Positions 1 to 8,880 of a DNA stretch of 64,000 bases are shown in pieces. Numbering within the stretch: the first letter of the stretch is position 1; each line of letters starts with the position of its first letter. The translations under genes were made by a program, and so were the position numbers. Under the pieces are notes generated by a model. The model was not told the DNA's origin and ran no database searches. It worked only from the letters and a program-made list of their open reading frames with translations. This stretch comes from an uncultured Bacilli bacterium (GTDB taxonomy: Bacteria; Bacillota_I; Bacilli_A; RF39; UBA660), in assembly GCA_949451605.1 (NCBI GenBank), contig CASTSB010000005.1, positions 65,096-129,095 on the forward strand, read 5' to 3'.

Positions 1-781
1 CTCTTCTTAAAGGATCAAAACTAGATAAAACTACTGCTTCAGGAGTATCATCAATTATCAAATCAACACCAGTAATAGCCTCAATTGTTCTAATATTTCT
101 TCCTTCTCTACCAATTATTCTTCCTTTCATTTCATCATTAGGAAGATTAACTACAGTAACTGTTTGGTCATTAGCAATATCAGCAGCATATCTTTGCATA
201 GAACCCACAACTAATTCTCTTGCTTTTTTATCTGCTTCTAATTTTGCTTCATTTTCTCTTTCTTTTATATATTCAGAGATTTCATGGCTCATGCTCTCAC
301 GTACTTTTTCCATTATACATTCACGAGCTTTTTCTTTACTAAAACTAGAAATTTTTTCTAATAATTCTAATTGTTCTTTTTTGATATCCTCCACTTTACC
401 TTTTTCGTTTAGGATTTCTTCTTGACGTTCTGATATTTTTTCTTCACGTTCATCTAAAATAGCTTCACGTTTTTGATACATTTCATCACGCTTATCTATA
501 TTCGCTTCTCTTTGTAATAATCTATTTTCTGATTCTTTTAACTCTGATTTTTTCTCACGAATTTCTTTTTCTAAATCCATCTTTTGTTTATGTGCTTCTT
601 CTTTTTGCTCTAATAATGCATCTCGTTTAGCTTTATCTGCTTCTTTTTTAGCATTATTAATTATTTTTTCAGCTTCTTTAGTTGCATTAGAAACCTTCAT
701 ATTATTCATTATAAATGAACTTGCAAATCCAACAACTGCACCTACAATTACAAGTAAAATGGGGAATAAAATATCCATCAT
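1..781 (-). CDS. rny: Ribonuclease Y, N-terminal part (cut by window edge)
   Basis: Endoribonuclease Y starts mRNA decay at the membrane. Only the first 260 codons are inside the window and the frame is still open at base 1. The visible order is typical: an N-terminal membrane helix (residues about 3-22), a long charged Lys/Glu coiled coil, then the KH domain with [15 protein letters not shown] near residue 217. The HD nuclease domain lies outside. Two ATGs are adjacent (781 and 778); GGAGG lies 8 bases before the first. In Bacilli rny normally sits near recA, as it does here, two genes downstream of recA and murE. Identification is firm; only truncation by the window limits it. Confidence 0.95.
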   Translation of the reverse strand, partial: MMDILFPILLVIVGAVVGFASSFIMNNMKVSNATKEAEKIINNAKKEADKAKRDALLEQKEEAHKQKMDLEKEIREKKSELKESENRLLQREANIDKRDEMYQKREAILDEREEKISERQEEILNEKGKVEDIKKEQLELLEKISSFSKEKARECIMEKVRESMSHEISEYIKERENEAKLEADKKARELVVGSMQRYAADIANDQTVTVVNLPNDEMKGRIIGREGRNIRTIEAITGVDLIIDDTPEAVVLSSFDPLRR

Positions 782-869
782 TTTATATTCCTCCATTCAG
801 ACTAGATAGAACCTAATCTAATTCTATTGTAGATAATAATGCAATCTATGTCAAGAAAAAGCCAAGTTA

Positions 870-896
870 GAAAAAGATTACTAATTAAAGTAATCT
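870..896 (-). terminator. Terminator after murE
   Basis: Reading on the minus strand, the stem GATTAC/GTAATC with an 8-base loop is followed by TTTTTC. The stem overlaps the last codons of murE. Confidence 0.6.
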
Positions 897-2299
897 TTCA
901 CAACATCATAATCACAATAAGGTATTTTTTCATCTTTAATAGCCATATAATTATCTCTTCCTTTACCAAGGATTAATACAACACAACTATTTAATTTAGA
1001 AGCAAGTTCAAAAGCTTTACAAATAGCTTCTTCTCTAGAAATAATTCTTATATATTTATTATCAGATAATGAAACCATATCATCTATTATAGAATTAACA
1101 CTTTCAAATCTTGGATCGTCCATAGTAAAAATTGCGATTGTTGAATTTTCAAGAATATATTTGCCTATTTTACTTCTCTTTTCTCTTTCCCTACCACCAG
1201 CACATCCAGTAACTACAATTATGTTTTCGTAATTCTTAGCACTTTCAATTACACTAACTATACCATTATATGTATGAGCATAATCTAAAATAATATCAAA
1301 CTTATCTGTAAAATTCAATTTTTCTCTTCTACCACTCACTGGTTTCAATTTAGTAATTTGATCTATTAAATATTCAGGAGCTAATCCATAATGAAAACAA
1401 ATTAGAAAAGCTAGAGTAACATTATAAACATTATAATTGCCCATAAAAGGAGAAATAATTTTATAAGTATTACCCAAATATTTAACATTAAATATTGTCT
1501 TATTAGACACTTCTTTTACATCAGAAATTACACAATCATTCGACAAATCAAAACCATATAAGACACTATTTTTACACTTTATCGTTTTACAATTAGCACA
1601 ATCACCATTGATTATCGCAATACCATCTTCTTCTAAATAATTAAGAAGACTTTTTTTACATTCTATATAATTTTCAATAGTTTTATGCACATTTAAATGA
1701 TCCTCTGTAATATTTGTAAAACCCACAATCTTATATTTTAAGCTGTCAACTCTTTTATGAAGTAAAGCTTCACTAGACACTTCCATTACTACTTGTTTAC
1801 AATTTCTACTTTTTATAAAATTTAAATAACTATACATAGTTGAAATACAAGGAGTAGTATTGCTTGATACAATATGAGAATCCAAACATTCCACACCATT
1901 AGTACCAATATAAGCAGTAGGCTTAATATTATCTAACAAGCATTTCACAATATATGTAGTTGTAGTTTTACCATCAGTACCAGTTACCCCTATAAAAGAA
2001 AAATCAGTTGTATTAATCTCATAAAATCTAGAACAAAGTATGGGATACATTTCATCAATATTAGCTACTCTTAAAACTGGTATATCTAAATTTAATACTT
2101 CTTTATCTTCAGGAATAATTAATGCAACAGCACCATTATTTATTGCATCATCTAAAAAATCAAAATGATCAACATTAAAGCCCTTAGTGGCAACAAATAA
2201 AAATCCTTCTTTTACTTCTCTTGAGTCATCTGTAATTCCTTGAATAAGGATATCAAAATCACAATCAATTAACTCATTTAATTTTTTCAAAAACATCAC
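881..2299 (-). CDS. murE: UDP-N-acetylmuramyl-tripeptide synthetase MurE
   Basis: Cytoplasmic ATP-dependent Mur ligase that adds the third amino acid to UDP-MurNAc-L-Ala-D-Glu in peptidoglycan synthesis. The ATP loop GVTGTDGKTTTT is near residues 104-115, and the length (472 aa) is normal for the family. The specificity motif, DNPR in diaminopimelate enzymes, reads DDPR near residue 394. The later GKGHE motif reads GKGRD. I therefore cannot assign diaminopimelate or lysine from the sequence alone; the two FemABX genes at 37.8-40.4 kb make lysine plausible. The start is uncertain: GTG (2299), ATG (2296), or TTG at 2290, which is the one with AGGTGA at a normal distance. Confidence 0.93.
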   Translation of the reverse strand: MMFLKKLNELIDCDFDILIQGITDDSREVKEGFLFVATKGFNVDHFDFLDDAINNGAVALIIPEDKEVLNLDIPVLRVANIDEMYPILCSRFYEINTTDFSFIGVTGTDGKTTTTYIVKCLLDNIKPTAYIGTNGVECLDSHIVSSNTTPCISTMYSYLNFIKSRNCKQVVMEVSSEALLHKRVDSLKYKIVGFTNITEDHLNVHKTIENYIECKKSLLNYLEEDGIAIINGDCANCKTIKCKNSVLYGFDLSNDCVISDVKEVSNKTIFNVKYLGNTYKIISPFMGNYNVYNVTLAFLICFHYGLAPEYLIDQITKLKPVSGRREKLNFTDKFDIILDYAHTYNGIVSVIESAKNYENIIVVTGCAGGREREKRSKIGKYILENSTIAIFTMDDPRFESVNSIIDDMVSLSDNKYIRIISREEAICKAFELASKLNSCVVLILGKGRDNYMAIKDEKIPYCDYDVVKDYFN

Positions 2300-2334
2300 C
2301 TAAAATATCTTATTCTAAATAAAAAAGAATGAAA

Positions 2335-3378
2335 TTACTTTTCACTCTTCTTTTCTTTTGTAGCCTTTTTATCATCATCTAGAGCAATATCATAATATTC
2401 TCTTACTTTTTGTTCAATTTCTTCTTTTAACTCTGGAGTATCTTTAAGTAAAAGTTTTACATTTTCCTTTCCTTGTCCTAACTTTTCTCCTTGATAAGAA
2501 TACCAAGAACCTGTTTTATCTATAATTCCAGCTTCAGCTCCTAAATCAACAAGTTCACCTTCTCTAGAAACTCCTTCTCCATACATTATATCAACAACAG
2601 CAGACTTAAATGGAGGAGCTACTTTATTCTTAACAACTTTAACTGTAGTTTTATTTCCAACTATTCCCTCTCCCATTTTTAATTGCTCATTTCTTCTAAT
2701 TTCAAGTCTTACAGAAGAATAGAATTTCAATGCTCTTCCACCTGGCGTAGTTTCAGGATTACCAAACATAACTCCAACTTTTTCACGTAATTGATTTATA
2801 AATATACAAGTTGTATTAGTCTTATTAATAGTACCTGATAATTTTCTTAATGCTTGTGACATAAGTCTAGCTTGAAGACCTACATGAGAATCCCCCATTT
2901 CACCATCAATTTCAGCTTGAGGAACTAATGCCGCAACAGAATCTATAACAATTATACTAATTGCTTCACTTTTTACCAAAGCATCGCAAATTTCTAAAGC
3001 TTGTTCACCTGTATCAGGCTGGCTTAATAGCAATTCATCTATATTTACCCCAAGTCTTTCTGCATAAACTGGATCTAAAGCATGTTCAGCATCTATAAAT
3101 GCAGCTCTTCCACCTAATTTTTGATGCTCAGCTATTGCCTGTAATGCAAATGTAGTTTTACCACTAGATTCAGGACCATAAATTTCAATAATTCTTCCTC
3201 GAGGATAACCTCCAACACCTAAAGCTATATCTAAAGATAAACAACCACTTGAGCAAACGTCTACTTTCATATGTTTATTATCTCCAAGCTTCATAATAGA
3301 ACCTTTACCAAATTGCTTTTCTATATCATTTAATACTTGCTCTAAAGTCTTATCTTTAGAATCACTTACTGTTTTCAT
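2335..3378 (-). CDS. recA: Recombinase RecA
   Basis: DNA-dependent ATPase for strand exchange in homologous recombination and co-protease for LexA in the SOS response. It has the Walker A motif GPESSGKT near residues 68-75 and the typical RecA core ([29 protein letters not shown]), with an acidic/lysine-rich C-terminal tail. 347 aa is standard. AGGAGG precedes the ATG. An SOS-box sequence lies upstream at 3450-3463, so LexA control is likely. A weak hairpin with a T run follows the stop in the short gap before murE. Confidence 0.98.
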   Translation of the reverse strand: MKTVSDSKDKTLEQVLNDIEKQFGKGSIMKLGDNKHMKVDVCSSGCLSLDIALGVGGYPRGRIIEIYGPESSGKTTFALQAIAEHQKLGGRAAFIDAEHALDPVYAERLGVNIDELLLSQPDTGEQALEICDALVKSEAISIIVIDSVAALVPQAEIDGEMGDSHVGLQARLMSQALRKLSGTINKTNTTCIFINQLREKVGVMFGNPETTPGGRALKFYSSVRLEIRRNEQLKMGEGIVGNKTTVKVVKNKVAPPFKSAVVDIMYGEGVSREGELVDLGAEAGIIDKTGSWYSYQGEKLGQGKENVKLLLKDTPELKEEIEQKVREYYDIALDDDKKATKEKKSEK

Positions 3379-3412
3379 AAAAACCTCCTAGTTAAATAAC
3401 TTACAATTCAAT

Positions 3413-3439
3413 TGTATAATATACTTTAACTAAATGCAA
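3413..3439 (-). promoter_or_regulatory. Putative recA promoter
   Basis: On the minus strand TTGCAT (3434-3439) and TATACA (3413-3418) lie 15 bases apart, about 35-60 bases upstream of the recA ATG. The spacing is short, so the exact hexamers are uncertain. The SOS box lies just upstream of the -35. Confidence 0.4.
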
Positions 3440-3449
3440 GTATTTTTTT

Positions 3450-3463
3450 CGAACAAATGTTCT
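3450..3463. promoter_or_regulatory. LexA/DinR SOS box upstream of recA
   Basis: The sequence CGAACAAATGTTCT matches the Gram-positive SOS box CGAAC-N4-GTTYC at all but the last base. It lies between the pgsA terminator and the recA promoter, which is where LexA would be expected to repress recA. A lexA gene is not in this window. Confidence 0.75.
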
Positions 3464-3465
3464 TT

Positions 3466-3501
3466 GCAAATAAAAAAGAAAAAGCTCTTTATTAAGAACT
3501 T
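3466..3501 (-). terminator. Terminator after pgsA
   Basis: Stem AAGTTCTT/AAGAGCTT (one G-U pair, AATA loop) at 3482-3501, followed on the minus strand by TTTCTTTTTT. It overlaps the pgsA stop codon and separates it from recA. Confidence 0.75.
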
Positions 3502-4096
3502 AATCTTCACTTGTAAATATTATGTTTTTATTCAAAGTAAAATATTGAACACCTGAAATGATTGATAAGATAACTGCTATATATAATAAGAAATCAGCAA
3601 CACTTATTCCTAAATATTCAAATGGCAAATTATAAAAGAATGTAAGTGTAGTACCTACCATTAAGGCAGCAGTCTTAAATTTACCTGATTTAATAGCAGC
3701 AACAACTTTACCTTTTGAAGCAGCTTCCATCTTAATAGCATTAACAACAATATCACGAATAACAATAACAACTGGGATTATAGCATTTATAAATCCTTGT
3801 GCAGCTAATATTATTAAAACTGGATTAACTAAAGCTTTATCAGCAATAGCATCTAACATTTTACCAGTATCTGTAACTTGATTATTTTTTCTAGCTAAAT
3901 AACCATCTAAAAAATCAGTTAAACTAGCAATAATAAAAATAACACCAGCTATAATATATTGTACTTCAATAACTACTCCATTTAAATCAATTTTTGGAAA
4001 TTGTACTCCAACTGAATAAAATGGAAAACATAAAATAAAAATAATAAAAACTGAAAGTATTAATCTTAATACTGTTAACTTAGTAGGTAAATTCAT
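3500..4096 (-). CDS. pgsA: CDP-diacylglycerol-glycerol-3-phosphate 3-phosphatidyltransferase
   Basis: Integral membrane enzyme making phosphatidylglycerol phosphate from CDP-diacylglycerol and glycerol-3-phosphate. It carries the CDP-alcohol phosphatidyltransferase signature, visible as DFLDGYLARKNNQVTD followed by GKMLDAIADK, plus several hydrophobic helices. I choose ATG 4096 (MNLPTKLTVLRL, 198 aa) because AGGAG lies 7 bases before it; a longer frame to 4132 has no such site. The start lies inside the last codons of the RodZ-like gene (17-base overlap), which suggests coupled translation. The order rodZ-like, pgsA, recA, rny is the common Bacilli arrangement. Confidence 0.95.
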   Translation of the reverse strand: MNLPTKLTVLRLILSVFIIFILCFPFYSVGVQFPKIDLNGVVIEVQYIIAGVIFIIASLTDFLDGYLARKNNQVTDTGKMLDAIADKALVNPVLIILAAQGFINAIIPVVIVIRDIVVNAIKMEAASKGKVVAAIKSGKFKTAALMVGTTLTFFYNLPFEYLGISVADFLLYIAVILSIISGVQYFTLNKNIIFTSED

Positions 4097-4577
4097 AACT
4101 ACTCTCCTCTCCCTTATAAGATGATAACACATCTACTTTAGTAGGAACCTGATTTATACTACTTACTATAAAATATATTACAATAAAAATAATAGCAATC
4201 AATATAGCTCCTATAATAACAATTGGTAATACTTTTGACTTTCCTTTATGTTCCATAGTATAAGGAGATTTAATTTTCTTTTCGCTTACTTCTGATTTCT
4301 TTTGAGCACTTTTAATATCTTCTAAAGAAATCTTAGAAGTATGAGTAAACAAGAATCCATTAAATTCATCAATAACTTTTTCACAATCAAGTCCTAGATA
4401 TTTCGCATAAATTCTTATTTTTTCTTTTAAATCATATACATCTTTGAAAGCCTTTACATTACCAGACTCTATATTTTCTAGTTCAGTTACTGAAAGTTCT
4501 AAATCTTCTGCTGCCTCAGCCATATTTACTCCATTAGAAACTCTAGTACGTTTTAAATAAGTACCTAACTCTTTCAT
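4080..4577 (-). CDS. RodZ-like membrane protein with HTH domain, short form
   Basis: 165 aa. Residues 1-70 form an Xre/Cro-type helix-turn-helix of the RodZ type (YLKRTRVSNGVNMAEAAEDL). A charged linker follows, then one membrane helix (about 116-140) and only about 25 residues outside. RodZ links MreB filaments to the wall-synthesis machinery; the position just upstream of pgsA matches rodZ (ymfM) in Bacillus. The usual extracellular beta domain is missing, so this is a minimal version. AGGTG precedes ATG 4577. An in-frame extension to 4631 would run into the RNase P RNA and is rejected. Confidence 0.8.
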   Translation of the reverse strand: MKELGTYLKRTRVSNGVNMAEAAEDLELSVTELENIESGNVKAFKDVYDLKEKIRIYAKYLGLDCEKVIDEFNGFLFTHTSKISLEDIKSAQKKSEVSEKKIKSPYTMEHKGKSKVLPIVIIGAILIAIIFIVIYFIVSSINQVPTKVDVLSSYKGEESSYEFTY

Positions 4578-4597
4578 AAAACACCTCACTAGTAATA

Positions 4598-4951
4598 AAC
4601 AATATTTAAATAAGCCATGTTCTGTTCCCATTACTGGGCGACAAACATTTATCTACCGAATAATCGGTCCCTAACTCCGTTCAATTTCTTTGTTAGGACT
4701 CCCCTACCAATTTTGGGTTTCTAGCTCGCGGGGTTTACCACGTTTCACTCTTTCGTTTCCAAAAGCATCGTCACTGCGGCACTTTAAAGTTAAACCATAT
4801 ATAAAACTTAGGTTTATTAACCGCCGTTAGTATAAACTACTCTAGGTTATTGGTTCCCTAGACACGAACACTACACTCATCTCAGAAATGTGCTAGCATG
4901 GACTTTCCTCAAGAATCTTTAAGATTCCAGCGTTTGTCTATAAATATTGTT
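4598..4951 (-). ncRNA. rnpB: RNase P RNA, bacterial type B
   Basis: Catalytic RNA that cuts the 5' leader from pre-tRNAs together with RnpA. On the minus strand the conserved core is clear: GAGGAAAGTCCATGCT near the 5' end, AGTGCCGCAGTGACGA and GTGAAACGTGGTAAACCCC in the middle, and ACAGAACATGGCTTA at the 3' end. Its overall order follows the Bacillus (type B) RNA. An 11-bp terminal helix (AACAATATTTA at 4941-4951 with TAAATATTGTT at 4598-4608) fixes the ends as P1. It lies directly after gpsB, as in Bacillus subtilis. Confidence 0.96.
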
Positions 4952-4960
4952 AGTTAACTT

Positions 4961-5311
4961 TTATTCTTTTCTGCCACTATCATTACTATTTTTTATACCA
5001 TAAACCATTTTTTCAAGTTGTGAAACTCTACGCATAATATCAACATTAGTAACTTCTTGATTATCAGCACTTCGAGCTACTTCCATATTAAATTTAGAAT
5101 TTCTAAGTTCTTGCTTTAAAGACATTATCTCCGCAAGCAAATCAGCCTTTTCTTTTTCTAAATTATTTATAATGTTAAAAAATTGTTCATAATCACCAAT
5201 AATAATATCTAAGAATTGATCAACTTCTTTTAAGCGATATCCACGAGTATCAATTTTAAAATCTTTTTCAAGAATATCTTGTGGCATAAGAGTAATCTTA
5301 TTTTGATACAT
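4961..5311 (-). CDS. gpsB: Cell division/elongation adaptor GpsB (DivIVA family)
   Basis: 116 aa cytoplasmic coiled-coil protein. The N-terminal DivIVA-type membrane-binding part reads LMPQDILEKDFKIDTRGYRLKEVDQFLD, given here only as its two halves LMPQDILEKDFK and GYRLKEVDQFLD. A coiled coil (about 50-80) and a small C-terminal helical end follow, as in GpsB; the full-length DivIVA tail is absent. GpsB ties class A PBPs to the division site; here a PBP1A gene lies 1 kb away on the other strand. ATG 5311 is chosen because GGTGA lies 5 bases upstream. rnpB starts 10 bases after the stop. Confidence 0.9.
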   Translation of the reverse strand: MYQNKITLMPQDILEKDFKIDTRGYRLKEVDQFLDIIIGDYEQFFNIINNLEKEKADLLAEIMSLKQELRNSKFNMEVARSADNQEVTNVDIMRRVSQLEKMVYGIKNSNDSGRKE

Positions 5312-5356
5312 ATATATCACCAATCCCTTACTTATATTAATATTATTGCATTAATG

Positions 5357-5473
5357 TTATTTTTTGTCAATTGGTAACCCATTCATTATATAATACACAT
5401 CTAACTTTAGACAAGCATTATTTGTTTTATTTGTTATATTACTAAGTAATTTAAGTATTTCTACACTATTCAT
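5357..5473 (-). CDS. Small hypothetical protein, 38 aa
   Basis: Open frame starting MNSVEILKLLSNITNKTN and ending NGLPIDKK, with GGTGA 6 bases before the ATG. The ribosome binding site and position just upstream of gpsB support translation, but I do not recognise the protein. It is probably a soluble amphipathic helix. It could instead be chance, because the region is AT-rich. Confidence 0.4.
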   Translation of the reverse strand: MNSVEILKLLSNITNKTNNACLKLDVYYIMNGLPIDKK

Positions 5474-5561
5474 CTTTTATCACCAATTCTAGTCTAAATT
5501 AAATAATCAAAAAAATCATAAATACGACAAAACTAGTAAAAAAACATCAATAAGTTTTATA

Positions 5562-5590
5562 TGGAAAAATAGATTATTTTATAGTATAAT
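5562..5590 (+). promoter_or_regulatory. Putative promoter of recU-PBP1A
   Basis: TGGAAA and TATAAT spaced 17 bases apart, ending 18 bases before the recU ATG. The -10 is perfect, the -35 weak. Confidence 0.45.
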
Positions 5591-5607
5591 AAAACATAGG
5601 TGATGAA

Positions 5608-6201
5608 ATGAACTATCCTAGTGGTATAAAGAAGATAAATCGCTCTACCATTCCTATTACAACAGATACATATAAAAATAGAGGAATGAATCTAGAAGAT
5701 GAATTAAATCAATCAAATAAATTTTATAGGGATATTGATAAAGCATTTATTTATAAAAAGCCAACACCTATAAAAATAACAAAAGTAGATTACCCATCTA
5801 GAGATAGAGCTGTAATTAAAGAAGCTTTTTTTACTATACCATCAACTACAGATTATAATGGAATATATAAAGGATATTATATTGACTTTGAAGCAAAAGA
5901 AAGTAAAAGCACAACATCTTTTGCACTAAGTAACATTCACCCCCATCAAATTAAGCATTTAGAAAACATTGAAAAACATAAAGGAATTTCTTTTTTAATA
6001 ATAAGGTTTACTTCTTTAAATGAAACTTATTTATTACCAACAAAAAACTTTTTAGTTTTTCTAAAAGAATCAGAAAGAAAATCAATTCCTTTAGATTTTA
6101 TTAAGAAAAATGCATACCTTATAAAAGATGGATATAATCCTAGAATAGATTATCTTAAAATAGTAGATAAATTAATCGAAGATTTTGGAGGTACGAGATA
6201 A
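5608..6201 (+). CDS. recU: Holliday junction resolvase RecU
   Basis: 197 aa nuclease that cleaves Holliday junctions in Gram-positive bacteria. It starts MNYPSGIKKINR and carries the PD-(D/E)xK core: D82 in STTDYNGIY and E96/K98 in YIDFEAKES, followed by HPHQIKHLENI typical of RecU. AGGTGA lies before the ATG. The stop TAA shares one base with the start of the next gene (TAATG), so recU and the PBP1A gene form one coupled operon, as recU-ponA do in Bacillus. Confidence 0.95.
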   Translation: MNYPSGIKKINRSTIPITTDTYKNRGMNLEDELNQSNKFYRDIDKAFIYKKPTPIKITKVDYPSRDRAVIKEAFFTIPSTTDYNGIYKGYYIDFEAKESKSTTSFALSNIHPHQIKHLENIEKHKGISFLIIRFTSLNETYLLPTKNFLVFLKESERKSIPLDFIKKNAYLIKDGYNPRIDYLKIVDKLIEDFGGTR

Positions 6202-8840
6202 TGAAAAAAGAAACAAAAAGGAAAACTAGTAGCAAATCTAGTAATAAATCAAATTCTACTTGTGAGCAAAAAAACATAAAGCAAAGAATTACAAAGAAAA
6301 AGAAAATGAAAAACAGTATAAAGCTTGCCATAATACTTGGGTATATTGCAATAGTTTTAATCTGTAAAATGGCCTTTGGTAAATTAGCAGCAATTGCTGC
6401 CGGCTTCTTACTAGGAGTAATTTTAGTAATAGCCCTAATTATCAGGGCCTTAAGAGGAAAAAATAAAAAGAAAGTATTAACAATTCTTCTTATGTTAATA
6501 TTGGCCTTTGCTATTATTTGCCTCGCTTTGTTTGGTGCATTCTTACTTTATATTAAATCAATTGCAGATCCTATATATAAGGAAAAACAGGCAGACTTAA
6601 ATACCAAAGAAACAACAACTATTTATGATAAAGATGAAAGAGAATTTGCAAAATTAGGTTCAGAGATGCGTGAAAAAGTTTCTTATGAAAAGTTACCTGA
6701 AGTTCTAATTGATGCAATAGTAGCAACAGAAGACTCAAGATTCTTCCAACATAATGGTTTTGATGCTCCAAGATTTGTAAAAGCAACTATTGGACAAGTT
6801 CTTGGAAAACCTGGTGCTGGTGGTGCCTCAACATTATCAATGCAAGTTGTTAAAAATATTTTTACAGATGCTAGTGCTGATGAAGGTATTGCTGGAATAA
6901 TTAGAAAATTCACTGATATTTATTTAGCAGTATTTAAACTAGAAAAAAATTATACAAAAGAAGAAATTATAGAGTTTTATGTCAATAACCATTTCCTAGG
7001 AAATAATATTTACGGTGTTGAAGAAGCTAGCCAATATTACTTTGGTAAAAGTGTTACAGAACTTAACCTAAGTGAAGCAACAGTAATTGCAGGAATGTTT
7101 AAATCTCCTACATATTATAAACCTGATACTCATGCTGATAATGCCCAAGCAAGAAGAAAAACAGTATTATATTTAATGAGAAGACATGGATATATTACCA
7201 AAGAAGAAGAAGCTCTTGCTAATGCAGTGCCAGTTGAATCTTTAGTTGTAGAATCTGAAAAATCAGCTAATGAATATCAAGGATTTATTGATACCGTAGT
7301 TAAAGAAGTTAAAACCAAATATGGTGTTAATGCCTATACAACTTCACTAAAAATTTACACAACACTTGATAGATCAAGACAAGATGCAGTCAATAAAGTA
7401 CTAAACGGAGAAACATACTCTTGGATTAATGATAGAGTTCAAACTGGTGTATCAGTTCTAGATTCTGAAACTGGAGCTATTATCGCAATAGGTACTGGTA
7501 GAAATAGAAAAGGAATAAATAGTTATAACTATGCTACACAAATTAAACGTCAACCAGGTTCAACTGCAAAACCATTATTTGATTATGGACCAGGTATGGA
7601 ATATAACAACTGGTCAACATACACTCCATTTAACGATGCACCATACTCATATTCAAATGGTCGTTCTATAAAGAACTGGGACGGTGGATACTTTGGAAAT
7701 ATCACATTAAGAAGAGCATTATCTACATCAAGAAATATTCCAGCATTAAAAGCATTTCAACAAGTTGAAAATAAAAAGATTATAGAATTTGTTACAAACT
7801 TAGGAATCAAACCGGAAATTGAAAATGATAGAATTCATGAAGCTCATTCAATTGGAGCATTTACAGGAGTTTCTCCACTAGAAATGAGTGCTGCCTATGC
7901 TGCATTCTCAAATGGCGGATATTATAATGAACCATACTGTGTATCTAAAATAATCTTTAGATCAACTGGAGAAACTAAAGAACATGAAGCTGATAAGAAA
8001 AAAGTAATGTCTGACTCAACAGCATTTATGATGTCAAGTGTTCTACAAGATGTTGCATTAACTGGAGGTACTCCTAAAAATGTCGCTTGTAAAACAGGAA
8101 CAACAAACTATGATGAAAAAACTATGAGAGATTATAATATGCCAAATGATGCAATTAGAGATTCATGGGTTGTTGGATACTCAACAAAAACTGTTATTGG
8201 TATGTGGTATGGATACGATAACTTCACTAAAGATTCAATAAGAGAAGGTTACGTATTACACAATGTACCAGCTACAATACAAAAAGATAGATTATTCAAT
8301 GCTTTAGTTAATTCTGGAGCTATGGAATCAAATAGAGCTGCTTTCAATCAACCATCAAGCGTTGTTAAAGTAGGAGTTGCTCAAGGTTCTAATCCCGCAA
8401 AATTAGCAGGTCCTGGAACAGCTGCAGTATATGAATACTTTAAAAAGGGAACTGAACCAACTGAAATGGCAGAAAATACTAAAATTAATGGACCAAGTAA
8501 TTTCAAGGCAAGTTACGATGAAAAAACTAAAAAATTAACATTAACTTGGAATTCAGTTAATCCAGGCAGTTCATCAAATGAAGACTACGGAAAGTTTGGT
8601 TATAATGTTTACTTTAATGGTTCACTACTCGACTGGACTGATAAAACATCTTACACAATGGAAACATCCAATCCTTATGGAACTTATAAAATAATAGCTA
8701 CTTATAAGAGCTATACTGGAGTTCAAAGTGAAGCATCAACATATGAGTTAAAGAAACCAAAAGAGCCAGAACCTGAACCTGTGGATCCAACTACTCCAGA
8801 TCCAGTAGTACCAGATCCAACTACTCCAGAAAAAGAATAG
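6201..8840 (+). CDS. ponA: Class A penicillin-binding protein (PBP1A type) with Fn3-like tail
   Basis: Bifunctional peptidoglycan glycosyltransferase/transpeptidase, 879 aa. A Lys/Ser-rich cytoplasmic head (1-39) is followed by three hydrophobic stretches (about 40-59, 62-83, 91-118) where the family normally has one. The GT51 domain shows ATEDSRFFQHNGFD (about 174-187). The transpeptidase domain has SxxK in GSTAKP (about 454), SxN as STSRN (about 509) and KTG in CKTGTTNYDEK (about 630). A fibronectin-III-like module (about 755-855) and a Pro/Asp/Thr-rich tail end the protein. A bidirectional terminator follows. Confidence 0.95.
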   Translation: MKKETKRKTSSKSSNKSNSTCEQKNIKQRITKKKKMKNSIKLAIILGYIAIVLICKMAFGKLAAIAAGFLLGVILVIALIIRALRGKNKKKVLTILLMLILAFAIICLALFGAFLLYIKSIADPIYKEKQADLNTKETTTIYDKDEREFAKLGSEMREKVSYEKLPEVLIDAIVATEDSRFFQHNGFDAPRFVKATIGQVLGKPGAGGASTLSMQVVKNIFTDASADEGIAGIIRKFTDIYLAVFKLEKNYTKEEIIEFYVNNHFLGNNIYGVEEASQYYFGKSVTELNLSEATVIAGMFKSPTYYKPDTHADNAQARRKTVLYLMRRHGYITKEEEALANAVPVESLVVESEKSANEYQGFIDTVVKEVKTKYGVNAYTTSLKIYTTLDRSRQDAVNKVLNGETYSWINDRVQTGVSVLDSETGAIIAIGTGRNRKGINSYNYATQIKRQPGSTAKPLFDYGPGMEYNNWSTYTPFNDAPYSYSNGRSIKNWDGGYFGNITLRRALSTSRNIPALKAFQQVENKKIIEFVTNLGIKPEIENDRIHEAHSIGAFTGVSPLEMSAAYAAFSNGGYYNEPYCVSKIIFRSTGETKEHEADKKKVMSDSTAFMMSSVLQDVALTGGTPKNVACKTGTTNYDEKTMRDYNMPNDAIRDSWVVGYSTKTVIGMWYGYDNFTKDSIREGYVLHNVPATIQKDRLFNALVNSGAMESNRAAFNQPSSVVKVGVAQGSNPAKLAGPGTAAVYEYFKKGTEPTEMAENTKINGPSNFKASYDEKTKKLTLTWNSVNPGSSSNEDYGKFGYNVYFNGSLLDWTDKTSYTMETSNPYGTYKIIATYKSYTGVQSEASTYELKKPKEPEPEPVDPTTPDPVVPDPTTPEKE

Positions 8841-8845
8841 TAAAT

Positions 8846-8880
8846 AAAAACTTTAAAGATTAATTCTTTAAAGTTTTTTT
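8846..8880. terminator. Bidirectional terminator between PBP1A and nth
   Basis: Perfect 11-bp stem AACTTTAAAGA (8849-8859) / TCTTTAAAGTT (8865-8875), a T run on the plus strand and an A run before it. It serves both convergent genes; the nth stop lies in it. Confidence 0.85.

Noticed and set aside
4577-4631. N-terminal extension of the RodZ-like gene
   Set aside because: The extension would be read from the 3' end of the RNase P RNA; the ATG at 4577 has a proper ribosome site.
8741-8835. Tandem DNA repeat in the PBP1A tail as a variable tract
   Set aside because: Only about two imperfect copies coding for Pro/Asp/Thr-rich sequence; too few and too diverged to call variable.
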